In this document: positions 46,913-61,872 of the stretch, piece after piece
How the letters are laid out: every line of letters starts with the position of its first letter
Position numbering within the stretch: the first letter of the stretch is position 1
Assembly: GCF_036320965.1 (NCBI RefSeq)
Contig: NC_092250.1
Coordinates: 9,067,309 to 9,131,308, forward strand
From: Panulirus ornatus
Lineage: Eukaryota; Arthropoda; Malacostraca; Decapoda; Palinuridae
Direction: 5' to 3'
Length of the DNA stretch: 64,000 nt
Translations under genes and position numbers: made by a program
The notes under the pieces: model-generated
Databases searched by the model: none
Told to the model about the DNA's origin: nothing
Seen by the model: the letters and a program-made list of their open reading frames with translations, nothing else

Positions 46913-49900
46913 GCTTTGTCGCTGTCTCCCGCGTTTGCGAGGTAGCGCAAGGAAACAGACGAAAGAAAATGGCCCAACCCACCCCCATACACATGCCTTG
47001 ATTCATTCCACTGACAGCACGTCAACCCCGGTATACCACATCGCTCCAATTCACTCTATTCTTTGCCCTCCTTTCACCCTCCTGCATGTTCAGGCCCCGA
47101 TCACACAAAATCTTTTTCACTCCATCTTTCCACCTCCAATTTGGTCTCCCTCTTCTCCTCGTTCCCTCCACCTCCGACACATATATCCTCTTGGTCAATC
47201 TTTCCTCACTCATTCTCTCCATGTGCCCAAACCATTTCAAAACACCCTCATCTGCTCTCTCAACCACGCTCTTTTTATTTCCACACATCTCTCTTACCCT
47301 TACGTTACTTACTCGATCAAACCACCTCACACCACACATTGTCCTCAAACATCTCATTTCCAGCACATCCATCCTCCTGCGCACAACTCTATCCATAGTC
47401 CACGCCTCGCAACCATACAACATTGTTGGAACCACCATTCCTTCAAACATACCCACTTTTGCTTTCCGAGATAATGTTCTCGACTTCCACACATTCTTCA
47501 AGGCTCCCAGAATTTTCGCCCCCTCCCCCACCCTATGATCCACTTCTGCTTCCATGGTTCCATCCGCTGCCAGATACACTCCCAGATATCTAAAACACTT
47601 CACTTCCTCCAGTTTTTCTCCATTCAAACTCACCTCCCAGTTGAATTGACCCTCAACCCTACTGTACCTAATAACCTTGCTCTTATTCACATTTACTCTC
47701 AACTTTCTTCTTTCACACACTTTACCAAACTCAGTCACCAGCTTCTGCAGTTTCTCACATGAATCAGCCACCAGCGCTGTATCATCAGCGAACAACAACT
47801 GACTAACTTCCCAACCTCTCTCATCCCCAACAGACTTCATACTTGCCCCTCTTTCCAAATCTCTTTCATTCACCTCCCTAACAACCCCATCCATAAACAA
47901 ATTAATCAACCATGGAGACATCACACACCCCTGCCGCAAACCTACATTCACTGAGAACCAATCACTTTCCTCTCTTCCTACACGTACATATGCCTTACAT
48001 CCTCGATAAAAACTTTTCACTGCTTCTAACAACTTGCCTCCCACACCATATATTCTTAATACCTTCCACAGAGCATCTCTATCAACTCTATCATATGCCT
48101 TCTCCAGATCCATAAATGCTACATACAAATCCATTTGCTTTTCAAAGTATTTCTCACATACATTCTTCAAAGCAAACACCTGATCCACACATCCTCTACC
48201 ACTTCTGAAACCACACTGCTCTTCCCCAATCTGATGCTCTGTACATTCCTTCACCCTCTCAATCAAGACCCTCCCATATAATTTGCCATGAATGCTCAAC
48301 AAACTTATACCTCTGTAATTTGAGCACTCACTCTTATCCCCTTTGCCTTTGTACAATGGCAATATGCACGCATTCCGCCAATCCTCAGGCACCTCACCGT
48401 GAGTCATACATACATTAAATAACCTTACCAACCAGTCAACAATACAGTCACCCCCTTTTTTAATAAATTCCACTGCAATACCATCCAAACCTGCTGCCTT
48501 GCCGGCTTTCATCTTCCGCAAAGCTTTTACTACCTCTTCTCTGTTTACCAACTCATTTTCCCTAACCCTCGCACTTTGCACACCACCTCGACCAAAACAC
48601 CCTATATCTGCCACTCTACCATCAAACACATTCAACAAACTTTCAAAATACTCACTCCATCTCCTTCTCACATCACTACTACTTGTTATCACCTCCCCAT
48701 TTGCGCCCTTCACTGAAGTTCCCATTTGCTCCCTTGTCTTACGCACTTTATTTACCTCCTTCCAGAATATCTTTTTATTCTCACTATAATTTAATGATAC
48801 TCTCTCACCACAACTCTCATTTGCCCTTTTTTTCACCTCTTGTACCTTTCTCTTGACCTCCTGTCTCTTTCTTTTGTACGTCTCCCACTCAATTTCATTT
48901 TTTCCCTGCAAAAATCGTCCAAATGCCTCTCTCTTCTCTTTCACTAATACTCTTACTTCTTCATCACACCACTCACTACCCTTTCTAATCAACCCACCTC
49001 CCACTCTTCTCATGCCACAAGCATCTTTTGCGCAATCCATCACTGATTCCCTAAATACATCCCATTCCTCCCCCACTCCCCTTACTTCCATTGTTCTCAC
49101 CTTTTTCCATTCTGTACTCAGGGTCTCCTGGTACTTCCTCACACAAGTCTCCTTCCCAAGCTCACTTACTCTCACCACCCTCTTCACCCCAACATTCACT
49201 CTTCTTTTCTGAAAACCCATACAAATCTTCACCTTAGCCTCCACAAGATAATGATCAGACATCCCTCCAGTTGCACCTCTCAGCACATTAACATCCAAAA
49301 GTCTCTCTTTCGCGCGCCTGTCAATTAACACGTAATCCAATAACGCTCTCTGGCCATCTCTCCTACTTACATAAGTATACTTATGTATATCTCGCTTTTT
49401 AAACCAGGTATTCCCAATCATCAGTACTTTATCAGCTCATAAATCTACAAGCTCTTCACCATTTCCATTTACAACACTGAACACCCCATGTATACCAATT
49501 ATTCCCTCAACTGCCACATTACTCACCTTTGCATTCAAATCACCCAACACTATAACCCGGTCTCGTGCATCAAAACCACTAACACACTCATTCAGCTGCT
49601 CCCAAAACGCTTGCCTCTCATGATCTTTCTTCTCATGCCCAGGTGCATATGCAACAATAATCACCCATCTCTCTCCATCAACTTTCAGTTTTACCCATAT
49701 TAATCGAGAATTTACTTTCTTACATTCTATCACATACTTCCACAACTCCTGTTTCAGGAGTACTGCTACTCCTTCCCTTGCTCTTGTCCTCTCACTAACC
49801 CCTGACTTTACTCCCAAGACATTCCCAAACCACTCTTCCCCTTTACCCTTGAGCTTCGTTTCACTCAGAGCCAAAACATCCAGGTTCCTTTCCTCAAACA

Positions 49901-50050
49901 TACTACCTATCTCTTCTTTTTTCACATCTTGGTTACATCCACACATATTTAGGCACCCCAATCTGAGCCTTCGAGGAGGATGAGCACTCACCGCGTGACT
50001 CCTTCTTCTGTTTCCCATTTTAGAAAGTTAAAAAAAATACAATGAGGGGA

Positions 50051-50054
<4 letters not shown>
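46913..50054 (-). mobile_element. Nearly intact RTE-like LINE, antisense
   Basis: Contains the whole ORF at its exact normal length (47022-50018), a 3'UTR shortened by a further ~74 bp, and only ~35 bp of 5'UTR before (TA)n at 50055. In the 3'UTR, sequence between two catg repeats is lost (junction near 46993), so the tail directly follows the stop-proximal segment. The 5' palindrome is missing, so this is slightly 5'-truncated. Confidence 0.9.
47022..50018 (-). pseudogene. LINE polyprotein gene broken by one nonsense codon
   Basis: The reading frame has the same 2997 nt as the intact copy. Its only break is codon 194, TGT changed to TGA (complement of 49437-49439). Upstream, codons 1-193 encode the N-terminal endonuclease with E53 and GDLNAK. 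Downstream, the frame is open for ~800 codons from MIGNTWF (49421) to the end, including SDH, motif A, motif B ([13 protein letters not shown]) and [12 protein letters not shown]. Substitutions relative to the 14122 copy are scattered (RDLER, GVYLAADG, FNWEV). The break separates the endonuclease N-terminus from its C-terminal half, so the enzyme would be inactive without readthrough. Confidence 0.9.

Positions 50055-50113
<59 letters not shown>
50055..50113. repeat. (TA)n tract
   Basis: About 58 bp of (TA)n separating an antisense LINE 5' end from the duplicated flank. At 13700 the same position is occupied by the LINE-ubiquitin fusion. Confidence 0.95.
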
Positions 50114-50117
<4 letters not shown>

Positions 50118-50415
50118 AATTGGAGAAAAATGTAGCTTAGACATTAAAGCCTATTGATACAGTGGTAAAATTGATGAGAACTGCTATTGACGTTTGTGTG
50201 GGTAAATTGTACATTTCCTTTTTTCCATGGCCAGAGGTTGAACCACTGTGTGGCATTCATTTTTTTCATTCATTTCAAGCTAGAAGGTTCAGTTTTCTGA
50301 ATTGTTTCTTACATTTTTCATGTGTATATATGTGTATGTATGTGTGTGTGTGTGTGTGTGTGTGCGTATGTGTGTGTATGTGTGTGTATGTGTATATGTA
50401 TATATATATGTATAT
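50114..50415 (+). repeat. Duplicated 5' flank of full-length LINE (copy B)
   Basis: Equivalent of 13704-14000. It keeps G or C at most of the positions where copy A has A or T, for example gtgtgggtaaattgtac and ccatggccag. It includes a (TG)n-rich stretch at 50330-50390. An open frame here (50162-50482) is not recognisable and runs into the simple repeat. Confidence 0.85.
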
Positions 50416-53400
50416 TAGCCCTGGGGATAGGGGTGAAAGAATACTTCCCACGTATTCCTCGCGTGTCGTAGAAAGCGACTAGAGGGGACGGGAGCGGGGG
50501 GCCAGAAATCCTCCCCTCCTTGTATTAACTTTCTAAAATGGGAAACAGAAGAAGGAGTCACGCGGGGAGTGCTCATCCTCCTCGAAGGCTCAGAGTGGGG
50601 TGCCTAAATGTGTGTGGATGTAACCAAGATGTGAAAAAAGGAGAGATAGGTAGTATGTTTGAGGAAAGGAACCTGGATGTTTTGGCTCTGAGTGAAACGA
50701 AGCTCAAGGGTAAAGGGGAAGAGTGGTTTGGGAATGTCTGGGGAGTAAAGTCAGGGGTTAGTGAGAGGACAAGAGCAAGGGAAGGAGTAGCAATACTCCT
50801 GAAATAGGAGTTGTGGGAGTATGTGATAGAGTGTAAGAAAGTAAATTCTCGATTAATATGGGTAAAACTGAAAGTTGATGGAGAGAGGTGGGTGATTATT
50901 GGTGCTTATGCACCTGGGCATGAGAAGAAAGATCAAGAGAGGCAAGTGTTTTGGGAGCAGCTGAATGAGTGTGTTAGTGGTTTTGATGCACGAGACCGGG
51001 TTATAGTGATGGGTGATTTGAATGCAAAGGTGAGTAATGTGGCAGTTGAGGGAATAATATGTATACATGGGGTGTTCAGTGTTGTAAATGGAAATGGTGA
51101 AGAGCTTGTAGATTTATATGCTGAAAAAGGACTGATGATTGGGAATACCTGGTTTAAAAAGCGAGATATACATAAGTATACTTATGTAAGTAGGAGAGAT
51201 GGCCAGAGAGCGTTATTGGATTACGTGTTAATTGACAGGCGTGCGAAAGAGAGACTTTTGGATGTTAATGTGCTGAGAGGTGCAACTGGAGGGATGTCTG
51301 ATCATTATCTTGTGAAGGCTAAGGTGAAGATTTGTATGGGTTTTCAGAAAAGAAGAGTGAATGTTGGGGTGAAGAGGGTGGTGAGAGTAAGTGAGCTTGA
51401 GAAGGAGACCTGTGTGAGGAAGTACCAGGAGAGACTGAGTACAGAATGGAAAAAGGTGAGAACAATGGAAGTAAGGGGAGTGGGGGAGGAATGGGATGTA
51501 TTTAGGGAATCAGTGATGGATTGCGCAAAAGATGCTTGTGGCATGAGAAGAGTGGGAGGTGGGTTGATTAGAAAGGGTAGTGAGTGGTGTGATGAAGAAG
51601 TAAGAGTATTAGTGAAAGAGAAGTTAGAGGCATTTGGACGATTTTTGCAGGGAAAAAATGCAATTGAGTGGGAGATGTATGAAAGAAAGAGACAGGAGGT
51701 CAAAAGAAAGGTGCAAGAGGTGAAAAAAAGGGCAAATGAGAGTTGGGGTGAGAGAGTATCATTAAATTTTAGGGAGAATAAAAAGATGTTCTGGAAGGAG
51801 GTAAATAAAGTGCGTAAGACAAGGGAGCAAATGGGAACTTCAGTGAAGGGCGCAAATGGGGAGGTGATAACAAGTAGTGGTGATGTGAGAAGGAGATGGA
51901 GTGAGTATTTCGAAGGTTTGTTGAATGTGTTTGATGATAGAGTGGCAGATATAGGGTGTTTTGGTCGAGGTGGTGTGCAAAGTTAGAGGGTTAGGGAAAA
52001 TGATTTGGTAAACATAGAAGAGGTAGTGAAAGCTTTGCGGAAGATGAAAGCCGGGAAGGCAGCAGGTTTGGATGGTATTGCAGTGGAATTTATTAAAAAA
52101 GGGGGTGACTGTATTGTTGACTGGTTGGTAAGGTTATTTAATGTATGTATGACTCATGGTGAGGTACCTGAGGATGGGCGGAATGCGTGCATAGTGCCAT
52201 TGTACAAAGGCAAAGGGGATAAGTGTGAGTGCTCAAATTACAGAGGTATAAGTTTGTTGAGTATTCCTGGTAAATCATATGGGAGGGTATTGATTGAGAG
52301 GGTGAAGGCATGTACAGAGCATCAGATTGGGGAAGAGCAGTGTGGTTTCAGAAGTGGTAGAGGATGTGTGGATCAGGTGTTTGCTTTGAAGAATGTATGT
52401 GAGAAATACCTAGAAAAGCAAATGGATTTGTATGTAGCATTTATGGATCTGGAGAAGGCATATGATAGAGTTGATAGAGATGCTCTGTGGAAGGTATTAA
52501 GAATATATGGTGTTGGAGGAAAGTTGTTAGAAGAAGTGAAAAGTTTTTATCGAGGATGTAAGGCATGTGTACGTGTAGGAAGAGAGGAAAGTGATTGGTT
52601 CTCAGTGAATGTAGGTTTGCGGCAGGGGTGTGTGATGTCTCCATGGTTGTTTAATTTGTTTATGGATGGGGTTGTTAGGGAGGTAAATGCAAGAGTTTTG
52701 GAAAGAGGGGCAAGTATGAAGTCTGTTGGGGATGAGAGAGCTTGGGAAGTGAGTCAGTTGTTGTTCGCTGATGACACAGCGCTGGTGGCTGATTCATGTG
52801 TGAAACTGCAGAAGCTGGTGACTGAGTTTGGTAAACTGTGTGGAAGAAGAAAGTTAAGAGTAAATGTGAATAAGAGCAAGGTTATTAGGTACAGTAGGGT
52901 TGAGGGTCAAGTCAATTGGGAGGTGAGTTTGAATGGAGAAAAACTGGAGGAAGTGAAGTGTTTTAGATATCTGGGAGTGGATCTGGCAGCGGATGGAACC
53001 ATGGAAGCAGAAGTGGATCATAGGGTGGGGGAGGGGGCGAAAATTCTGGGGGCCTTGAAGAATGTGTGGAAGTCGAGAACATTATCTCGGAAAGCAAAAA
53101 TGGGTATGTTTGAAGGAATAGTGGTTCCAACAATGTTGTATGGTTGCGAGGCGTGGGCTATGGATAGAGTTGTGCGCAGGAGGATGGATGTGCTGGAAAT
53201 GAGATGTTTGAGGACAATGTGTGGTGTGAGGTGGTTTGATCGAGTGAGTAATGTAAGGGTAAGAGAGATGTGTGGAAATAAAAAGAGCGTGGTTGAGAGA
53301 GGAGAAGAGGGTGTTTTGAAATGGTTTGGGCACATGGAGAGAATGAGTGAGGAAAGATTGACCAAGAGGATATATGTGTCGGAGGTGGAGGGAACAAGGA

Positions 53401-53721
53401 GAAGAGGGAGACCAAATTGGAGGTGGAAAGATGGAGTGAAAAAGATTTTGTGTGATCGGGGCCTGAACATGCAGGAGGGTGAAAGGAGGGCAAGGAATAG
53501 AGTGAATTGGAGCGATGTGGCATACCGGGGCTGACGTGCTGTCAGTGGATTGAATCAAGGCATGTGAAGCGTCTGGGGTAAACCATGGAAAGCTGTGTAG
53601 GTATGTATATTTGCGTGTGTGGATATATGTATATACATGTGTATGGGGGGGGGGTTGGGGTTTTTTTTTTGGTCTGTTTCCTTGCGCTACCTCGCAAACG
53701 CGGGAGACAGCGACAAAGTAT
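50416..53721 (+). mobile_element. Full-length RTE-like LINE, sister of 14000-17304
   Basis: It starts at tagccctggggata (50416-50429) and has a complete 5'UTR, an ORF of identical length, a short 3'UTR, A10 and a short (TA)n. At nucleotide level it is almost identical to the 14000 copy; the protein differs at about 20 residues. It shares not only the element but also the ~300 bp upstream flank with that copy. Confidence 0.9.
50538..53534 (+). pseudogene. LINE polyprotein gene with two nonsense codons
   Basis: Frame length is 2997 nt as in the intact copy. Codon 90 is CAG changed to TAG (50805-50807), inside the endonuclease. Codon 483 is GAG changed to TAG (51984-51986), between endonuclease and RT. 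Other changes include I174-C175, W-to-C in WWDEE, EDGRN for EDWRN, and SCVKLQ and GKLCG after FADD. The catalytic blocks GDLNAK, SDH, AYDRV and FADD are all preserved. There are no frameshifts, so it became inactive by point mutation only. Confidence 0.9.
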
Positions 53722-53722
53722 A

Positions 53723-53753
<31 letters not shown>

Positions 53754-53755
53754 TT
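53722..53755. repeat. A-run and short (TA)n
   Basis: A10 and ~24 bp (TA)n join the 3' end of one LINE to the truncated start of the next in the same orientation. Confidence 0.93.
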
Positions 53756-55321
53756 GCGGAATTCGTGCATAGTGCCATTGTACAAAGGCAAAGGGGATAA
53801 GAGTGAGTGCTCAAATTACAGAGGTATAAGTTTGTTGAGTATTCCTGGTAAATTATATGGGAGGGTATTGATTGAGAGGGTGAAGGCATGTACAGAGCAT
53901 CAGATTGGGGAAGAGCAGTGCGGTTTCAGAAGTGGTAGAGGATGTGTGGATCAGGTGTTTGCTTTGAAGAATGTATGTGAGAAATACTTAGAAAAGCAAA
54001 TGGATTTGTATGTAGCATTTATGGATCTGGAGAAGGCATATGATAGAGTTGATAGAGATGCTCTGTGGAAGGTATTAAGAATATATGGTGTGGGAGGCAA
54101 GTTGTTAGAAGCAGTGAAAAGTTTTTATCGAGGATGTAAGGCATGTGTACGTGTAGGAAGAGAGGAAAGTGATTGGTTCTCAGTGAATGTAGGTTTGCGG
54201 CAGGGGTGTGTGATGTCTCCATGGTTGTTTAATTTGTTTATGGATGGGGTTGTTAGGGAGGTAATGGCAAGAGTCCTGGAAAGAGGGGCAAGTATGAAGT
54301 CTGTTGGGGATGAGAGAGCTTTGGAAGTGAGTCAGTTGTTGTTCGCTGATGATACAGCGCTGGTGGCTGATTCATGTGAGAAACTGCAGAAGCTGGTGAC
54401 TGAGTTTGGTAAAGTGTGTGGAAGAAGAAATTAAGAGTAAATGTGAATAAGAGCAAGGTTATTAGGTACAGTAGGGGTGAGGGTCAAGTCAATTGGGAGG
54501 TGAGTTTGAATGGAGAAAAACTGGAGGAAGTGAAGTGTTTTAGATATCTGGGAGTGGATCTGTCAGCGGATGGAACCATGGAAGCGGAAGTGGATCATAG
54601 GGTGGGGGAGGGGGCGAAAATTTTGGGAGCCTTGAAAAATGTGTGGAAGTCGAGAACATTATCTCGTAAAGCAAAAATGGGTATGTTTGAAGGAATAGTG
54701 GTTCCAACAATGTTGTATGGTTGCGAGGCGTGGGCTATGGATAGAGATGTGCGCAGGAGGATGGATGTGCTGGAAATGAGATGTTTGAGGAAAATGTGTG
54801 GTGTGAGGTGGTTTGATCGAGTAAGTAACGTAAGGGTAAGAGAGATGTGTGGAAATAAAAAGAGCGTGGTTGAGAGAGCAGAAGAGGGTGTTTTGAAATG
54901 GTTTGGGCACATGGAGAGAATGAGTGAGGAAAGATTGACCAAGAGGATATATGTGTCGGAGGTGGAGGGAACGAGGAGAAGAGTGAGACCAAATTGGAGG
55001 TGAAAATGTAAAAGGATTTTGTGAATGTGAATGTGAAAAGGATTTTGTGTGATCGGGGCCTGAACATGCAGGAGGGTGAAAGGAGGGCAAGGAATAGAGT
55101 GAATTGGAGCGATGTGGTATACAGGGGTTGACGTGCTGTCAGTGGATTGAATCAAGGCATGTGAAGCGTCTGGGGTAAACCATGGAAAGCTGTGTAGGTA
55201 TGTATATTTGCGTGTGTGGACGTGTGTATGTACATGTGTATGGGGGGCGGGGGGTTGGGCCATTTCTTTCGTCTGTTTCCTTGCGCTACCTCGCAAACGC
55301 GGGAGACAGCGACAAAGTATA
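53756..55321 (+). pseudogene. RTE-like LINE, 5'-truncated
   Basis: It starts at RNSCIVPLYKGKGDK (gcggaattcgtgc instead of gcggaatgcgtgc), just upstream of the RT core. An open stretch at 53754-54434 covers motifs A, B ([13 protein letters not shown]) and C ([12 protein letters not shown]). A 1-bp deletion near 54431 shifts the frame, and 54416-55003 carries the rest. Near 55000-55040 an imperfect local duplication (ggattttgtgaatgtgaa) disrupts the KDGVKK codons. Short-form 3'UTR, then an A-run. Confidence 0.87.
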
Positions 55322-55322
55322 A

Positions 55323-55420
<98 letters not shown>
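55322..55420. repeat. A-run and (TA)n
   Basis: A19 and about 78 bp (TA)n, the 3' tail of the preceding LINE, meeting the tail of an antisense nonautonomous element. Confidence 0.95.
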
Positions 55421-55421
<1 letters not shown>

Positions 55422-55652
55422 TTCTTCATACTATTCGCCATTTCCAGCTATAGCGAGGTAGCGTTAAGAACAGAGGACTGGGCCTTTGAGGGAATATCCT
55501 CTCCTGGCCCTCTTCTCTGTTCCTACTATTGGATAATTGAAAAAAAAAACGAGAGGGGAGGGTTTCCAGCCCCCCGCTCCCTTCCCTTTTAGTCACCTTC
55601 TACGACACGCAGGGAATACGTGGGAAGTATTCTTTCTCCCCTATCCCCAGGG

Positions 55653-55657
<5 letters not shown>
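55421..55657 (-). mobile_element. Nonautonomous LINE-derived element (most complete copy)
   Basis: On the minus strand it begins with the LINE 5' palindrome (tatccctggggata, 55655-55642) and ~95 bp closely matching the LINE 5'UTR (gaaagaatacttcccacg, cgtgtcgtagaag, gggagcggggggc). After an internal T-run it continues with a block absent from the LINE (gaggatattccc, ggcccagtcctctgttc). It ends in cgctacctcgctatagc...gaatagtatgaa, related to but distinct from the LINE 3' tail. No coding capacity. The architecture fits a short passenger using the LINE machinery; that mechanism is inferred. Confidence 0.65.

Positions 55658-55702
<45 letters not shown>
55658..55702. repeat. (TA)n tract
   Basis: (TA)n between the 5' palindrome of the nonautonomous element and a SINE unit. 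Confidence 0.93.
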
Positions 55703-55703
<1 letters not shown>

Positions 55704-55978
55704 GAATAAAGTGTATATGAAGGCGCACCTTCATACAAAGCTCCATCAGCCAGGATCGAACCTGGGACCCCTTGTGCAAGAGGCAGGCATGCTAACCGCT
55801 AGGCTAAGGGACTGTATAATAGGAAACAACTATTCGAAATACTAAGTACTCGAATACCCTTCGTCTCAGTATGGTGAGCAACGAGGTGATGGAGGCTGAT
55901 GGAGCTTTGTATGTTCTCTGAAGGTGCGCGTTCATATACACTTTATTCGTGTTCATATAACTCCGCGTTGTACAGTAC
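55703..55978. mobile_element. tRNA-like SINE unit, palindromic
   Basis: A minus-strand unit with a good tRNA-like module (B-box about 55754-55764, A-box about 55797-55807) runs to ~55893. A plus-strand half unit (tgatggagctttgtatg onward) then follows to 55978, making another inverted pair like 1063-1508 and 19885-20100. Confidence 0.7.
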
Positions 55979-56444
55979 ATTTTCGCCCCCTCCCCCACTC
56001 TATGATCCACTTCCGCTTCTATGGTTCCATCCGCTGCCAGATCCACTCCCAGATATCTAAAACACTTTACTTCCTCCAGTTTTTCTCCATTCAAACTCAC
56101 CTCCCAATTGACTTGACCCTCAACCCTACTGTACCTAATAACCTTGCTCTTATTCACATTTACTCTTAACTTTCTTCTTTCACACACTTTACCAAACTAA
56201 GTCACCAGCTTCTGCAGTTTCTCACATGAATCAGCCACCAGCGCTGTATCATCAGCGAACAACAACTGACTCACTTCCCAAGCTCTCTCATCCCCAACAG
56301 ACTTCATACTTGCCCCTCTTTCCAAAACTCTTGCATTCACCTCCCTAACAACCCCATCCATAAACAAATTAAACAACCATGGAGACATCACACACCCCTG
56401 CCGCAAACCTACATTCACTGAGAACCAGTCACTTTCCTCTCTTC
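55979..56444 (-). pseudogene. RTE-like LINE internal fragment
   Basis: It covers codons from [22 protein letters not shown] (motif B) through [12 protein letters not shown] to [13 protein letters not shown] 1-bp change near 56197 introduces a stop. It is bounded by a SINE unit on one side and a Penelope terminus on the other, so both ends are lost. Confidence 0.85.
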
Positions 56445-59643
<3,199 letters not shown>

Positions 59644-61440
59644 TTAGGCCCCGATCGCTCAAAATCTTTTTCACTTCAGCCTTCCACCTCCATTTTGGGC
59701 TCCCACTTCTCCTCTTTCCCTCTACCTTTGACTCATATATCCTGTTTTTCAATCTTTCCTCACTCATTCTCTCCATGTTACCAAACCATTTCAATACACC
59801 CTCTTCTTCTCTCACCATCAAATTTTTTGTATTACTCCACATCTCTCTTACCCCTTCCTTATCTACTTAATTAAAGCACCTTACACCGAATATTCTCTTA
59901 AAACATTTCATTTCCAACACATCCACTCTTCTCCGCACATCCCTATATATAGTCCACGCTTCGCAACAATATAACATTGTTGGAACCACTCTTCCTTCAA
60001 ACACACCCATTTTTGCTCTCTAAGATAACGTTCTCTCCTTCCACACATTATTCAACGCTCGCAAAACCTACGCCCCTTAGCCAACCTCTAACTCACTTCC
60101 ACTTCCATGGTTCCATCCGCTGCTAAATCCACTCCCAGATATCTAAAACACTTCACTTCCTCCAGTTTTTCTCCATTCAAACTTACCTCCCAATTAACTT
60201 GTTCCTTAACCCTACTGAACCTAATAACCTTGCTGTTATTCACATTTACCCTCACCTTTCTTCTTTTACACTTTTTACCAAACTCAGTCACCAACTTCTG
60301 CAGTTTCTCACCCGAATCAGCCACCAGCGCTGTATCATCACGAACAACAACTGACTCACTTCCCAAGCCCTCTCATCCACAATAGACTGCATACTTGCCC
60401 CTCTCTCCAAAAGTCTTGCATTCAGCTTCCGAACAACCCCATCCATGAACAATTTAAACAGCCATGGAGACCACGAACCCCTGCGCAATCCGATACACAC
60501 TAGGAACCAATTACTTTCCTCTCTTCCTACTCGTACACATGCCTTATATCCTTGATAAAACCTTTTCACTGTTTCTAGCAACTTGCCTCCCACTCCATAT
60601 ACTCTTAATGCCTTCCAGAAAGCACGTCTATCAACTCTACCATATGCTTTCTCCAGCTCCATAAGTGGTTCATACAAATCCACATACATTCTTCAAAACA
60701 AACACCTGATCCACACATCCTCTACCACTTATGAAGCCTTACTGCGCATCCCCAATCTGATGCTCTGTACTTGCCTTTACCATCTCAGTCAATACCCTCC
60801 CATACAATTTCCCTGGAATACTCAACAAACTTTTACCTCTGTAATTTGAATAATCACCTGTATGCCCATTACCTTTATACAGTGGCACTATGTCTGCATT
60901 CTGCCAATCCTTAGGCACTTCACCATGAATCATACATCACTGAATATCCTTACCTACCAGTCAACAACACAGTTATCCCTTTTTCAATGAATTCCAATCA
61001 AGTACCATCCAAACCCGCCGCCTTGCCGGCTGTCATCTTTCACAAAGTTTTCACTACCTCTTCTCTATTTATCAAACCATTCTTCCTGACCCTCTCACTT
61101 CGCACACCATCTCGACGAAAACAACCTATCATCAAACACATACAACAAATCTTCGAAATACTCACTCCATCTCCTTCTCACCTCAACTCTATCTATTACC
61201 ACCCCATTAGCCCCCTTTGCCGATGTTTCCATTTGTTCTCTTTTTTTTACGCACTTTATTTACCTCCTTCTAAAACATCTTTTTATTCCTGAAAATGTAT
61301 TGATACTCTCTCACCCCAACTCTCATTTGCCCTCATTTTCACTTCTTATACCTTTCTCTTGACCTACTGCCTCTTTCTTTTATACATCTCTCAGTCATTC
61401 GCACTACTTCCTTGCAAAAATCGTCTAAACGCCTCTCTCT
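59644..61440 (-). pseudogene. Old RTE-like LINE, heavily decayed
   Basis: It begins at the RSLNM-equivalent codons near the C-terminus (no 3'UTR). The C-terminal domain (59624-59842), the [18 protein letters not shown] block (60088-60170), the motif C region reading [11 protein letters not shown] with the FA codons damaged (near 60340), the motif A region (YEPLMELEKAYGRVDRRAF, with MD replaced by ME), and VPLYKGNGHTGDYSNYRG (about 60880) are recognisable. Many breaks. It runs upstream to codons ~360 near 61440, where unrelated sequence begins. Confidence 0.82.
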
Positions 61441-61872
61441 TCTTTTCATCCTTGACCTTTTTCTCAGACAGCTAAGGGAAGAAGTCTTGAAGGTACCGAA
61501 GGCTGCATACTCCTTAGCTAGACGCTGTGAATTTTTTTTCATAGAGTCTAGTTTTATGAGTAGCGGTGGCATCAACAGCTTCCGGAGGTCCAACAGTAAC
61601 TCCCACAGAGAATTCGGTTCGTTGTGGCCAGTCCAGACTGTGGAAGTACGCCGCCGTGTCCTTGCTGTCCGAAAGGCAAAATAGCAAGGAAACTTGGTAA
61701 AAATCGTCTTGGAGGCCTATCAGGAATGCCACCATTTTGGAGTCTCTGATGACCTTAAAGCTGTACCCATCATACTTCAAGGCATCTAGCAAGGTCTTGA
61801 CACTTGTATTTTTCTTTGAGATGCACCGAGTGAGCCAGGTGAAGAGACGAGTACTTGTTCCCGTTATGGAAC
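61441..61872 (-). pseudogene. Fragment of another repeat-encoded protein, function unknown
   Basis: On the minus strand 61891-61514 reads KVIRDSKMVAFLIGLQ, then DWPQRTEFSVGV, and in shifted frames RKLLMPPLLIKLDSMK and RYLQDFFP-LSEKKVK (to ~61445). I recall this set of blocks from a protein family that is highly repeated in arthropod genomes and probably derived from a mobile element, but I cannot name it. It is broken by frameshifts and a stop. It replaces the stretch of LINE between codons ~118 and ~360. Confidence 0.45.

Noticed and set aside
50162..50482. Possible short host gene upstream of the LINE at 50416
   Set aside because: The frame runs into (TG)n/(TA)n, is broken in the duplicated flank at 13700-14000, and matches nothing recognisable.
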